Notes: generated from the sequence alone by a model not told the origin. A DNA stretch of 7,802 nt from Halobacteriales archaeon QH_10_70_21 (GCA_003021325.1 PXQM01000188.1:1-7802); one strand, 5' to 3'. Counted from the first letter of the stretch, positions 1 through 6,074 are shown. Numbers and translations are program-made.

Positions 1-519
1 CGGCTCACCGAGGCCCTCCAGAACGTCGAGCGGGTCCAGCCCGAGGACGAGACCGAGATACAGGAGGTGTGGGCGCTCTCGGGGCAGGACCCCACCCGCA
101 CCCGGACCGGACAGCTCGTCGACGACGCCACCGACGAGGGGGTGCTGGTCGTCGGCGACGAGTCGGTCCTGACCGACGAGCTGGTCGCGAGGCTGAACGA
201 CGCCAACGCCCGGGTGGACCTGCTGTTGGGGGCGGTGACGGAGTCGCTGGAGGTGCGGCTCCACGAGGCCGTGCCGTCCGCCCGGACGTTCACCTCGGGG
301 CTGGCGTGGCTCGAGAGCGAGCCCGGCGTCGAGAAGGAGCTGACCATCGGCCGGCTCCTCCTGGTCGACCGCTCGAGCATCCTCGTCAGCACGCTCGTCC
401 CGGACACCGGCGAGGAGCACGCGGTCTTCGGCGGCGGGTTCGGCAACGGCATCATCGTCATCGCGCGCCGCCTGATGGCCCACGGCCTGCTCGAACCGTC
501 TGAGCCGTCAGGGGACTGA
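1..519 (+). CDS. TrmB-family transcriptional regulator, C-terminal part (5' end outside window)
   Basis: The frame is open from the first base, so the true start lies to the left; 172 C-terminal residues are visible. They match the effector half of small haloarchaeal TrmB-family regulators: a helical linker (LTEALQNVE, residues 1-9), then the block QEVWALSGQD (21-30). Next comes a phospholipase-D-like alpha/beta fold with VLVVGDESVLTDELVARL (48-65), the core IGRLLLVDRSSILVSTLVPD (117-135), and the closing FGNGIIVIARRLMAHGLL (147-164). The N-terminal winged helix of the family is not in the window, so DNA binding is inferred from family membership. The ligand is unknown; TrmB proteins usually sense sugars or other small metabolites. 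The gene ends at TGA 517-519, and an 18-bp palindrome follows 16 bases later. The in-frame GTG at 67 is an internal valine codon, not the start. Confidence 0.85.
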   Translation, partial: RLTEALQNVERVQPEDETEIQEVWALSGQDPTRTRTGQLVDDATDEGVLVVGDESVLTDELVARLNDANARVDLLLGAVTESLEVRLHEAVPSARTFTSGLAWLESEPGVEKELTIGRLLLVDRSSILVSTLVPDTGEEHAVFGGGFGNGIIVIARRLMAHGLLEPSEPSGD

Positions 520-535
520 GCCCACCGGGCGGCGC

Positions 536-553
536 CTCGCGGTGCACCGCGAG
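536..553. repeat. 18-bp perfect palindrome after the TrmB-family gene
   Basis: The sequence CTCGCGGTGCACCGCGAG equals its own reverse complement. As RNA it would fold into a 7-bp stem (CTCGCGG/CCGCGAG) with a TGCA loop, starting 16 bases after the stop codon. No T-run follows, so it is not a canonical archaeal terminator. It could stabilise the 3' end of the message or be a dyad DNA-binding site. Confidence 0.6.
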
Positions 554-835
554 CACCGCCAGCAGGGCGACCGCCTCGGCGCCGGTTTCCCTCGGGGGCC
601 GCTCCGGCGTTCTTCCCTCCGGTCCGCCGACATCGCCCTCGACGGGGACGCATCCGGTCGCTGCACGTCCCGACGCGCGAGCCCGAGCGGTGGCGGGCCG
701 GCCGCCGCCCGCGCGCTGCGGCCGTTTCGACTGTCCGTTCACTGGTAACCCCTGACACGGTAGAAGAATTCGACGAACGGTCGGCAACCGCAGCGACGCC
801 CCGCGCTACCCCCGTTAATCCGAAATTTCATCAAC

Positions 836-879
836 GTAACGACCAAATAATTATTAAGTGGGGGAAACCTCGGTAACGA
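836..879 (+). promoter_or_regulatory. Promoter of the DUF7344-type gene
   Basis: The AT-rich run CCAAATAATTATTAAG (843-858) contains a TATA-like element around 848-856. It would place transcription start near 875-882, giving a very short leader before the ATG at 889. No Shine-Dalgarno sequence is present. The 7-base word GTAACGA occurs at 836-842 and again at 873-879, flanking the TATA element and 37 bases apart. It may be a regulator half-site, but that is inference. Confidence 0.5.
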
Positions 880-888
880 ACTAACAGT

Positions 889-1449
889 ATGGTGGCCGCA
901 TCACAGGACGGCAGTTCCGAGGGTTCGACGTCGGTCGACGTGTCCGAGGGAGAGACGGGGATCGATGCGGCACCAGCGGAGCCGATGCCGTCGCTCGACG
1001 TGGTGTTCGATGTGCTCCAGAACCGGCGACGGCGGCTCGTTCTCGCCGCGCTCGAGGACGACGGTGAAACGACGCTCGGCGACCTCGCCGAGCGCATCGC
1101 CGGCATCGAGAACGACAAGCCGCCGGAGTCGCTGGACTCACAGGAGCGAAAGCGGGTCTACGTCGGGCTGTACCAGTCACACCTCCCGAAGATGGACGAC
1201 GCGGGGGCGGTCCGGTTCGACGACGACAGGGGCTCCGTCGAGCGGGGCCCACACATGGACGTATTCTGCCAGTACCTCGACGACAGCGCAGCCGAAGACG
1301 AGACGGCGACCGGCTACTACCTGGGGGTAGCGGCCGCGAGCGTGCTCGGGTTCGTCGTCGCGCTGTTCGCCAGCCAGGCCGTCGCGGCGGTGACCATCGC
1401 TCTGCTCATCGCCGCTGTGGGCGTCGCCGGGGCCCGTGCGACCGGGTGA
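889..1449 (+). CDS. DUF7344-type winged-helix protein with C-terminal membrane anchor
   Basis: A 186-residue protein of a haloarchaeal family annotated only by its domain (DUF7344-like winged helix). The first 33 residues are acidic and low in complexity. Residues about 35-125 form the domain: SLDVVFDVLQNRRRRLVLAA (35-54), a second helix TTLGDLAERIAG (61-72), a probable recognition helix KRVYVGLYQSHLPKMDDAG (88-106), and a short beta wing (AVRFDDDRGSVERG). Two hydrophobic segments follow (about 143-160 and 164-181) with almost no tail, suggesting a helical hairpin that holds the HTH domain at the inner membrane face. The family is thought to be regulatory; target and signal are unknown. The ATG at 889 fits the upstream TATA box. 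It stands alone as a transcription unit. Confidence 0.8.
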   Translation: MVAASQDGSSEGSTSVDVSEGETGIDAAPAEPMPSLDVVFDVLQNRRRRLVLAALEDDGETTLGDLAERIAGIENDKPPESLDSQERKRVYVGLYQSHLPKMDDAGAVRFDDDRGSVERGPHMDVFCQYLDDSAAEDETATGYYLGVAAASVLGFVVALFASQAVAAVTIALLIAAVGVAGARATG

Positions 1450-1454
1450 TCGTC

Positions 1455-1469
1455 GCGGTTCGGTACCGC
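1455..1469 (+). repeat. Small hairpin just after the DUF7344-type gene
   Basis: GCGGT (1455-1459) and ACCGC (1465-1469) pair around a 5-base loop, six bases after the stop codon. There is no T-run. An overlapping longer-range pairing is possible: GTACCGCCG (1463-1471) is the exact reverse complement of CGGCGGTAC (1559-1567). Either could protect the 3' end of the message; chance is also plausible at this GC content. Confidence 0.35.
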
Positions 1470-1591
1470 CGTGCTGACGTGGTCCGGTGGTATCCGATTC
1501 CGGGCCCTCGATGGCTGGACAGCGCCGTCGGGGTCGGTCGCGGCACCCCCACGAGCGGCGGCGGTACGCGTCGCTTACCGCTGAAAACGGC

Positions 1592-1720
1592 CTACTAACC
1601 AATAACCCGCAAGCCGTAGCAATGCGTGCCCGCCGACGCCAGAGCATCACCCCCCACCACTGAGGCGGTGTACCCACCACCGCGCTCTAACCCCCCCGCT
1701 CACGGCGTCGGCGGGGTTTT
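1592..1720 (+). other. Candidate small transcript with 13-codon ORF and two hairpins
   Basis: A weak TATA-like stretch (CTACTAAC, 1592-1599) lies about 26 bases before an ATG at 1622, the spacing of leaderless haloarchaeal genes. The ATG opens a 13-residue frame (MRARRRQSITPHH) ending at TGA 1661-1663. Two bases later a perfect 6-bp stem forms (GCGGTG 1665-1670 with CACCGC 1678-1683), and the terminator-like hairpin at 1694-1716 follows. Together they suggest an RNA of about 100 bases. The layout resembles a leader peptide with attenuator, but the next gene downstream is on the opposite strand, so a free-standing small RNA, a microprotein gene, or the end remnant of a mobile element (IS200/IS605-type ends carry hairpins) fit better. 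I do not recognise a known RNA family. Confidence 0.35.
1694..1720 (+). terminator. Hairpin plus T-tract terminator, plus strand
   Basis: CCCCGC (1694-1699) pairs with GCGGGG (1711-1716) around an 11-base loop, and TTTT follows immediately (1717-1720), then CCTT. Archaeal RNA polymerase stops at T-tracts, so this should end plus-strand transcripts from the small candidate unit or read-through from the DUF7344-type gene. On the minus strand the stem is not followed by T, so it is not the terminator of the phnM-like gene that ends 20 bases away. Confidence 0.55.
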
Positions 1721-1739
1721 CCTTCGACGTATCGACGCG

Positions 1740-2873
1740 TCAGTCGACGCACAGCGGCTGCTCACCGCCGACGAAGACCGCCTCGACCGTCGGCACCCGG
1801 CCCGGCTCGACGACCAGGACGTCGGCGCGGGCGCTGGCCCGGAGCCGCCCGCGGTCGGCGAGGCCGGCGGCGTCGGCGGGCGCGGCGGTGACCCGGCGAA
1901 CCCGTTCGGCCAGCCCCTCACCGGTGTCGACGAACGCCGCCGCGAGCAGCGACGGCGGGTGGTAGTCGCTGCACAGCACGTCCACGACGCCGGCGTCGAC
2001 GGCCGAGCGGACGCTCAGGTTCCCCCACAGGCTGCCGCCCCGGACGAGGTTCGGCGCGCCCATCGCCGTCGTGAGCCCGCGCTCGGTGGCCCGCCGGGCG
2101 GCCGCCATCGTCACCGGGTACTCGCTTATCTCGACGCCGGCTGCGGCCATCCGGTCGACGCCGGCCGGCGTCTCGTCGTCGTGGGAGGCGAGAGGAATCC
2201 CCTCCCGGGCCGCCAGCCCCGCGACCCGTTCGAGACGGCGCTGGACGGCGGTCGCCGGGGTCGCCGCCCGCTCCGTGGCCAGCCGCTCGACCGTCGACGT
2301 CGGGCAGTCCCGGTTCGACGCGTAGTGCTCGCGGAACTGTCCCTCGTCGAACTGCCCGCCGCCGGGGACGTGCCGCATGGCCGACACCACCTCGACCGGG
2401 ACGTCCGCAGCGAGCGACTCGACGGCGGCGACCGCCGCCGGCGTCAGTTCGCAGCGGGCGTGGACCCGGTTGTCGCCCATCGTCCCCTCGGCCGCCGCGA
2501 TTTCGCGGCAGATTCCGGCCGCCGTCGACGGGTCGCGGAGCCCGTCGGCGTCCTCCTCGAAGGCGATGGCGTGGAACTTCGTGGTGACGCCGGCGAGGAC
2601 GTTCACCCGGTCGGCCGCGACGAGCGCACTCGCCGGGTCCACGCGGGCCTCGGCGCGCGGGCGGAGCTGCCCCTCGATGTCGTCGCCGTGGAGATCGACG
2701 AGCCCGGGCATCACGACCCGCCCCTCGACGTCGACGGTCCTTCCCGGGGCGTCCGGTGGCGGCCCCGGTCCCACGCCGGTGATCCGGTCGCCGGCCATCC
2801 GGAGCCAGCCGTCCTCGATGACCCGGTCGGGTGTGACGACGCGGCCACCGCAGAGGAGCGTCGCGTCGGTCAT
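1740..2873 (-). CDS. phnM: PhnM-like amidohydrolase (ribose 1-methylphosphonate 5-triphosphate diphosphatase family)
   Basis: At 377 residues it matches the usual PhnM length. Family blocks in order: MPGLVDLHGDDIE (55-67, metal-binding H62 and D64), HARCEL (138-143), the QF-centred loop near 174, LASHDDE (228-234), a conserved EYP (251-253; EFP elsewhere), GAPNLVRGGSLWGN (272-285), and CSDYHPPSLL (301-310, catalytic-type D303). In the C-P lyase pathway PhnM removes diphosphate from ribose 1-methylphosphonate 5-triphosphate. No other phn gene is adjacent, and ppsA upstream is divergent, so the gene is transcribed alone and its substrate may differ. The classical MDH block reads MRH (166-168) here. 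I chose the ATG at 2873; an in-frame GTG two codons earlier (2877-2879) is possible. No clear promoter or SD is seen. Confidence 0.87.
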   Translation of the reverse strand: MTDATLLCGGRVVTPDRVIEDGWLRMAGDRITGVGPGPPPDAPGRTVDVEGRVVMPGLVDLHGDDIEGQLRPRAEARVDPASALVAADRVNVLAGVTTKFHAIAFEEDADGLRDPSTAAGICREIAAAEGTMGDNRVHARCELTPAAVAAVESLAADVPVEVVSAMRHVPGGGQFDEGQFREHYASNRDCPTSTVERLATERAATPATAVQRRLERVAGLAAREGIPLASHDDETPAGVDRMAAAGVEISEYPVTMAAARRATERGLTTAMGAPNLVRGGSLWGNLSVRSAVDAGVVDVLCSDYHPPSLLAAAFVDTGEGLAERVRRVTAAPADAAGLADRGRLRASARADVLVVEPGRVPTVEAVFVGGEQPLCVD

Positions 2874-2949
2874 CGGCACCCAAAGCGGGACGGAGCGGTC
2901 GCCCTCGGCCTCTTCCTGTCTATTGCGCGCCGGTGCATAGGCCGGGACT

Positions 2950-2977
2950 TACTCGTGGTAGTACTTCGTTATACCAC
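2950..2977. promoter_or_regulatory. Possible operator in the phnM-like/ppsA divergent region
   Basis: Two overlapping dyads sit here. TACT (2950-2953) and AGTA (2960-2963) are inverted with six bases between them. GTGGTA (2955-2960) and TACCAC (2972-2977) are perfect inverted 6-mers 11 bases apart. The Halobacterium salinarum sugar regulator TrmB, which controls ppsA there, recognises TACT-N7-8-GAGTA. The half-sites agree but the spacing here is shorter, so the match is imperfect. The TATA-like GTTATA (2968-2973) within the second dyad would make the site overlap an upstream ppsA promoter if that one is used. Confidence 0.35.
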
Positions 2978-3035
2978 CGTTAGGGACCGTCGCCCTCACC
3001 ATGCTGTCGACGACTCGCCCGGCATCGGGGCGGGA

Positions 3036-3074
3036 ACGAAGCACCTATGACCCGGGCTGGCGACAGTTCGGACA
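3036..3074 (+). promoter_or_regulatory. Candidate proximal promoter of ppsA
   Basis: A TATA-like CCTATGA (3044-3050), preceded by the purine-rich CGAAG (possible BRE), would start transcription near 3072-3076, giving a leader of a few bases before the ATG at 3082. No Shine-Dalgarno sequence precedes the start. A second candidate lies upstream at 2968-2973. Neither is a strong match. Confidence 0.35.
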
Positions 3075-3081
3075 AACAGAC

Positions 3082-5175
3082 ATGGCTGAACCTGACACCC
3101 GGAACGTACTCTGGCTGGACGACGTCCGGTCCGACGACATCGGGTCGGTCGGGGGGAAGGGGGCTTCGCTGGGCGAGATGACCGCTGCGGGGCTGCCCGT
3201 CCCGCCCGGATTCGTCGTCACCGCCGAAACGTACCGGACCTTCATCGAGGAGACGGGCATCGACGAGCCGCTCTTCGAGGCCGTCGAGGTCGACCCCGAG
3301 GACTCGGCGGCGCTGGCGGAGGCGGAGGCGACCGCCAAGGAGCTCATCCTCGAGACGGAGCTGCCGGAGCCGGTCCGCGACCGCATCCTGTCGGCCTACG
3401 ACGACCTCGACGACGGCGAGGCGTTCGTCGCCGTCCGGTCGTCGGCGACGGCCGAGGACCTGCCGGACGCCTCGTTCGCCGGCCAGCAAGAGACCTTCCT
3501 CAACATCACCCGCGAGGACCTCGTCGACCGCGTGAAGCGCTGCTGGGCGTCGCTGTTCACCCAGCGGGCCATCTACTACCGCAACGAGCAGGGCTTCGAC
3601 CACGACGTCGTCGACATCGCCGTCGTCGTCCAGAAGATGGTCGACGCCGAGAAGTCGGGCGTCATGTTCACCTCCCACCCCTCGACGGGCGAGCCGAAGC
3701 TCATCATCGAGGCCGCCTGGGGGCTGGGCGAGGCCGTCGTCGCCGGCTCCGTCTCGCCGGACAACTACGTCGTCGACCGGGAGACGAGCGAGACGCTCGA
3801 GACCACCGTCGCCGACAAGAAGGTGATGATGGTCAAAGACGAGGCGACGGGCGAGACCGTCGAGCGCGAGGTCGCCGAGGACCGCCGCAACGCCCAGGTG
3901 CTCGAGGGTACGGAGATCGGCCAGCTGGTCGAGCTCGGCGAGCGCGCCGAGGCCCACTACGACGAGCCCCAGGACGTCGAGTGGGCCATCGTGGAGGGGG
4001 ACATCTACATGCTCCAGTCGCGACCCATCACGACCATCTCCGAGCAGGCCGCCGAGGAGGCGGCGACCGACGGCAACGGCGACGTGCTCGTCTCGGGGCT
4101 CGGCGCCTCGCCCGGCATCGCCTCGGGACCGGCCCGGGTCGTCCAGAAGCTCGACGGGCTGGACAAGGTCGGCGAGGGCGACGTCATCGTCACCGAGATG
4201 ACGACGCCGGACATGGTGCCGGCGATGAAGCGCGCCAGCGGCATCGGCACCGAGGTCCTCGGCGACGGCCAGGCCATCACCATCGACGGCGACAAGGGGA
4301 GCGTCACCGAGGGGGCGAGCGACGCCGAGGCCGAGACGGAGCCCCTCGAGGACGTCCGGCCGCAGAACCCGGTCAAGCCGATGACCGCGACCGAGGTGAA
4401 GGTCAACGTCTCCATCCCGGAGGCGGCCGAGCGGGCCGCCGCCACGGGCGCCGACGGCGTCGGCCTGCTGCGGACCGAGCACATGATTCTCTCGACGAAC
4501 AAGACGCCCGAGCGGTACATCGAGGACCACGGCGCCGAGGCGTACATCGACGAGATCGTCGGCGGCGTTCGCGGCGTCGCCGACGAGTTCTACCCCCGGC
4601 CCGTCCGGGTGCGGACGCTGGACGCGCCGACCGACGAGTTCCGCCAGCTGGAGGGCGGCGAGGACGAACCCCACGAGCACAACCCGATGCTCGGCTACCG
4701 GGGCATCCGGCGTAGCCTCGACCGGCCGGACGTCTTCCGCCACGAGCTCGAGGCGTTCCGCCAGCTCTTCGAGATGGGCTACGACAACGTCGAGATCATG
4801 TTCCCCCTGGTCAACGACGCCGAGGACGTCATCCGGGCGCGGAACCTGCTCGAGGAGGCGGGCGTCGACCCCGACAAGCGGTCGTGGGGCGTGATGATAG
4901 AGACGCCCGCCTCGGCGCTCGGCGTCGAGGGGATGGCCGAGGCCGGCATCGACTTCGCCTCCTTCGGGACGAACGACCTCACCCAGTACACGCTGGCGGT
5001 CGACCGGAACAACGGCAACGTCGCCGACCGGTTCGACGAGCTCCACCCGGAGATGGTCCGGTTCCTCGTCGACGAGGGGGTCTCCTCCATCTCGGCGAAC
5101 ATCGACGCCGTCCGCGACGTCCAACACGAGGTCAAGCGGGTCGAACAGCAGCTGCTGCTGGACTCGGTCCGCTGA
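3082..5175 (+). CDS. ppsA: Phosphoenolpyruvate synthase with both active-site segments missing
   Basis: PEP synthase (pyruvate, water dikinase) converts pyruvate and ATP to PEP, AMP and phosphate in gluconeogenesis. The 697 residues have the family order. The ATP-binding domain (about 9-320) is intact: GGKGASLGE 24-32, VRSSATAEDLPDASFAGQQ 118-136, GVMFTSHP 193-200, QSRPITT 312-318. A swivelling domain (334-410) and a PEP/pyruvate TIM barrel (430-697) follow, with LLRTEHM 462-468, MIETPASALG 605-614 and SFGTNDLTQYTLAVDRN 627-643. The loop with the phosphohistidine is absent: MKRASGI (382-388) runs straight into GTEVLGDGQ. The helix and strand with the catalytic cysteine are absent: FDELHP (651-656) runs straight into EMVRFLVDEG. 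Relatives are roughly 55-60 residues longer. Both gaps keep the frame; I see no other damage. The ATG at 3082 was chosen because residues before it do not resemble the family. Enzymatic activity is doubtful. Confidence 0.93.
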   Translation: MAEPDTRNVLWLDDVRSDDIGSVGGKGASLGEMTAAGLPVPPGFVVTAETYRTFIEETGIDEPLFEAVEVDPEDSAALAEAEATAKELILETELPEPVRDRILSAYDDLDDGEAFVAVRSSATAEDLPDASFAGQQETFLNITREDLVDRVKRCWASLFTQRAIYYRNEQGFDHDVVDIAVVVQKMVDAEKSGVMFTSHPSTGEPKLIIEAAWGLGEAVVAGSVSPDNYVVDRETSETLETTVADKKVMMVKDEATGETVEREVAEDRRNAQVLEGTEIGQLVELGERAEAHYDEPQDVEWAIVEGDIYMLQSRPITTISEQAAEEAATDGNGDVLVSGLGASPGIASGPARVVQKLDGLDKVGEGDVIVTEMTTPDMVPAMKRASGIGTEVLGDGQAITIDGDKGSVTEGASDAEAETEPLEDVRPQNPVKPMTATEVKVNVSIPEAAERAAATGADGVGLLRTEHMILSTNKTPERYIEDHGAEAYIDEIVGGVRGVADEFYPRPVRVRTLDAPTDEFRQLEGGEDEPHEHNPMLGYRGIRRSLDRPDVFRHELEAFRQLFEMGYDNVEIMFPLVNDAEDVIRARNLLEEAGVDPDKRSWGVMIETPASALGVEGMAEAGIDFASFGTNDLTQYTLAVDRNNGNVADRFDELHPEMVRFLVDEGVSSISANIDAVRDVQHEVKRVEQQLLLDSVR

Positions 5176-5206
5176 CCCCCGGCGCGGCCAGGGCGTACCG
5201 CGCTCC

Positions 5207-5213
5207 TTTTATT
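5207..5213 (+). promoter_or_regulatory. TATA box of the lipoprotein gene; T-tract after ppsA
   Basis: TTTTATT is centred 25 bases before the ATG at 5235, the spacing expected for a leaderless transcript; no SD sequence is present. The same T-run lies about 30 bases after the ppsA stop codon and may also end that transcript. Confidence 0.6.
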
Positions 5214-5234
5214 CGCCGGGGTCGAGGTGCCCCC

Positions 5235-5996
5235 ATGCGAGAGGGCATTGCGGCAGTCCTGCTGTGCGTGCTCGCGGTCAGCGCCGGCTGTTCGGCGCTG
5301 CCCGGCGGCTCCGGCGGCAGCGCGGCCCCAGAGGCGGTGCCCGGCGTCGAGGACGGGCACCTCGCCAACGAGACCGCGCTCCTGGACGCCCACGTCGAGA
5401 ACGTGACCGAGACGGGCTACGCCCAGGAGATACGGTCGAACCTGACGGATATCTACCAGGGGGAGACCATAGAGCTGTCCCAGCGACAGCGGACCCGCGT
5501 CGCCGCCGGCGCGACCGAGTACCGCACCCAGCTCGTCTCGAACGGCGGCGTCGCCACCCGGGTCATCACCTGGGGCAACGAGAGCATCGCGGTCCGGCGC
5601 GGGGAGACCGGTGGCGGCGAGCCGCAGTACCAGACCATCGAGCCGCAGGACCCCGAGACGCTCGCCGGCCGGTCGCTCCTCGAGAACCGCCTCTCCTCGG
5701 AGTTCGAGGTCGCGAGCGTCGAGGAGCGGGAGGACGCGCCGGACGTCGTGACGCTCGAGGTCACCGAGATTCCCGAGAACAACACGGTCTTCTCGCAGCA
5801 GGAGGAGGTGGAGAACGTCCGCGAGTTCGAGGCCAGAATCGCCGTCGACACCCGGGGCCGAATCCACAGCTACGCCGCCGCCGCGATCTACGACATCGGG
5901 GGCGAGACCGCGGAGTACGAGTACACCTTCCGGACGACGACCTTCGAGGACCCGGGCGTCGAGCGCCCCGAGTGGGCCCGGGAATCGGACGGCTGA
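5235..5996 (+). CDS. Haloarchaeal lipoprotein of unknown function (possibly DUF7537-type)
   Basis: This 253-residue secreted protein has a short hydrophobic signal (EGIAAVLLCVLAVSAG, 3-18) ending in a lipobox, AVSAGC, with the lipidated cysteine at 19. There is no twin-arginine pair, so Sec export is likely. A Gly/Ser/Ala-rich linker (about 20-35) leads to a body rich in beta-type sequence. Five N-glycosylation sequons (N45, N56, N69, N115, N182) fit an exposed surface protein. The layout, with a DAHVENVTETGYA helix followed by strands such as RTRVAAGATEYRTQLVS and ending in ETAEYEYTFRTTTFEDPGV, resembles haloarchaeal lipoproteins annotated as DUF7537. That name is from memory of the pattern and is uncertain. 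The ATG at 5235 fits both the signal peptide and the TATA box. The gene probably has its own transcript. Confidence 0.83.
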   Translation: MREGIAAVLLCVLAVSAGCSALPGGSGGSAAPEAVPGVEDGHLANETALLDAHVENVTETGYAQEIRSNLTDIYQGETIELSQRQRTRVAAGATEYRTQLVSNGGVATRVITWGNESIAVRRGETGGGEPQYQTIEPQDPETLAGRSLLENRLSSEFEVASVEEREDAPDVVTLEVTEIPENNTVFSQQEEVENVREFEARIAVDTRGRIHSYAAAAIYDIGGETAEYEYTFRTTTFEDPGVERPEWARESDG

Positions 5997-6074
5997 TACC
6001 CCCGGACGGAACTACCTGACTCGCGATCCGGGCCGAGCTCGCTCTGTGCCTGGACCCCCGGATTCACACCGATT

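Larger units (their letters stand above)
520..888. other. Intergenic region, no convincing gene
   Basis: This 369-base gap holds a perfect palindrome (536-553) near its left end, then about 200 bases of very GC-rich sequence. It becomes AT-rich only in the last 60 bases, where the promoter of the next gene lies. Short open frames on both strands (for example a 68-codon frame at 542-748 plus and one at 458-787 minus) are rich in Arg, Pro, Gly and Ala. They lack the acidic bias of haloarchaeal proteins, so I do not call them genes. The GC-rich middle may be a long 3' UTR or decayed sequence. Confidence 0.6.

Noticed and set aside
458..787. Minus-strand frame overlapping the end of the TrmB-family gene and the gap
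   Set aside because: It needs a TTG start, is not acidic, and its C-terminal part is antisense to a real gene. A short hydrophobic stretch is not enough to support it.
1626..3050. 474-codon open frame on the plus strand, antisense to the PhnM-like gene
   Set aside because: Arg/Pro/Gly-rich low-complexity translation typical of high-GC antisense frames; the minus-strand frame carries clear PhnM motifs.
3001..3081. Upstream ATG extending ppsA by 27 residues
   Set aside because: The extra residues do not resemble the PpsA N-terminus and would cover the best proximal promoter candidate.
4191..4320. Natural variant or sequence-divergent PpsA paralogue as the cause of the short loop
   Set aside because: Rejected as the leading explanation because the rest of the protein shows no divergence. 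An ancient paralogue should have drifted elsewhere too; it remains testable by alignment.
2980..5127. 715-codon open frame on the minus strand, antisense to ppsA
   Set aside because: It mirrors the GAC/GTC/GAG-rich codon pattern of ppsA. The protein is a repetitive Asp/Leu/Val/Gly string without family motifs, while the plus frame is an unmistakable PEP synthase.
4779..5867. 362-codon minus-strand frame spanning the end of ppsA and the lipoprotein gene
   Set aside because: It crosses two real genes and their promoter region and has no family resemblance.
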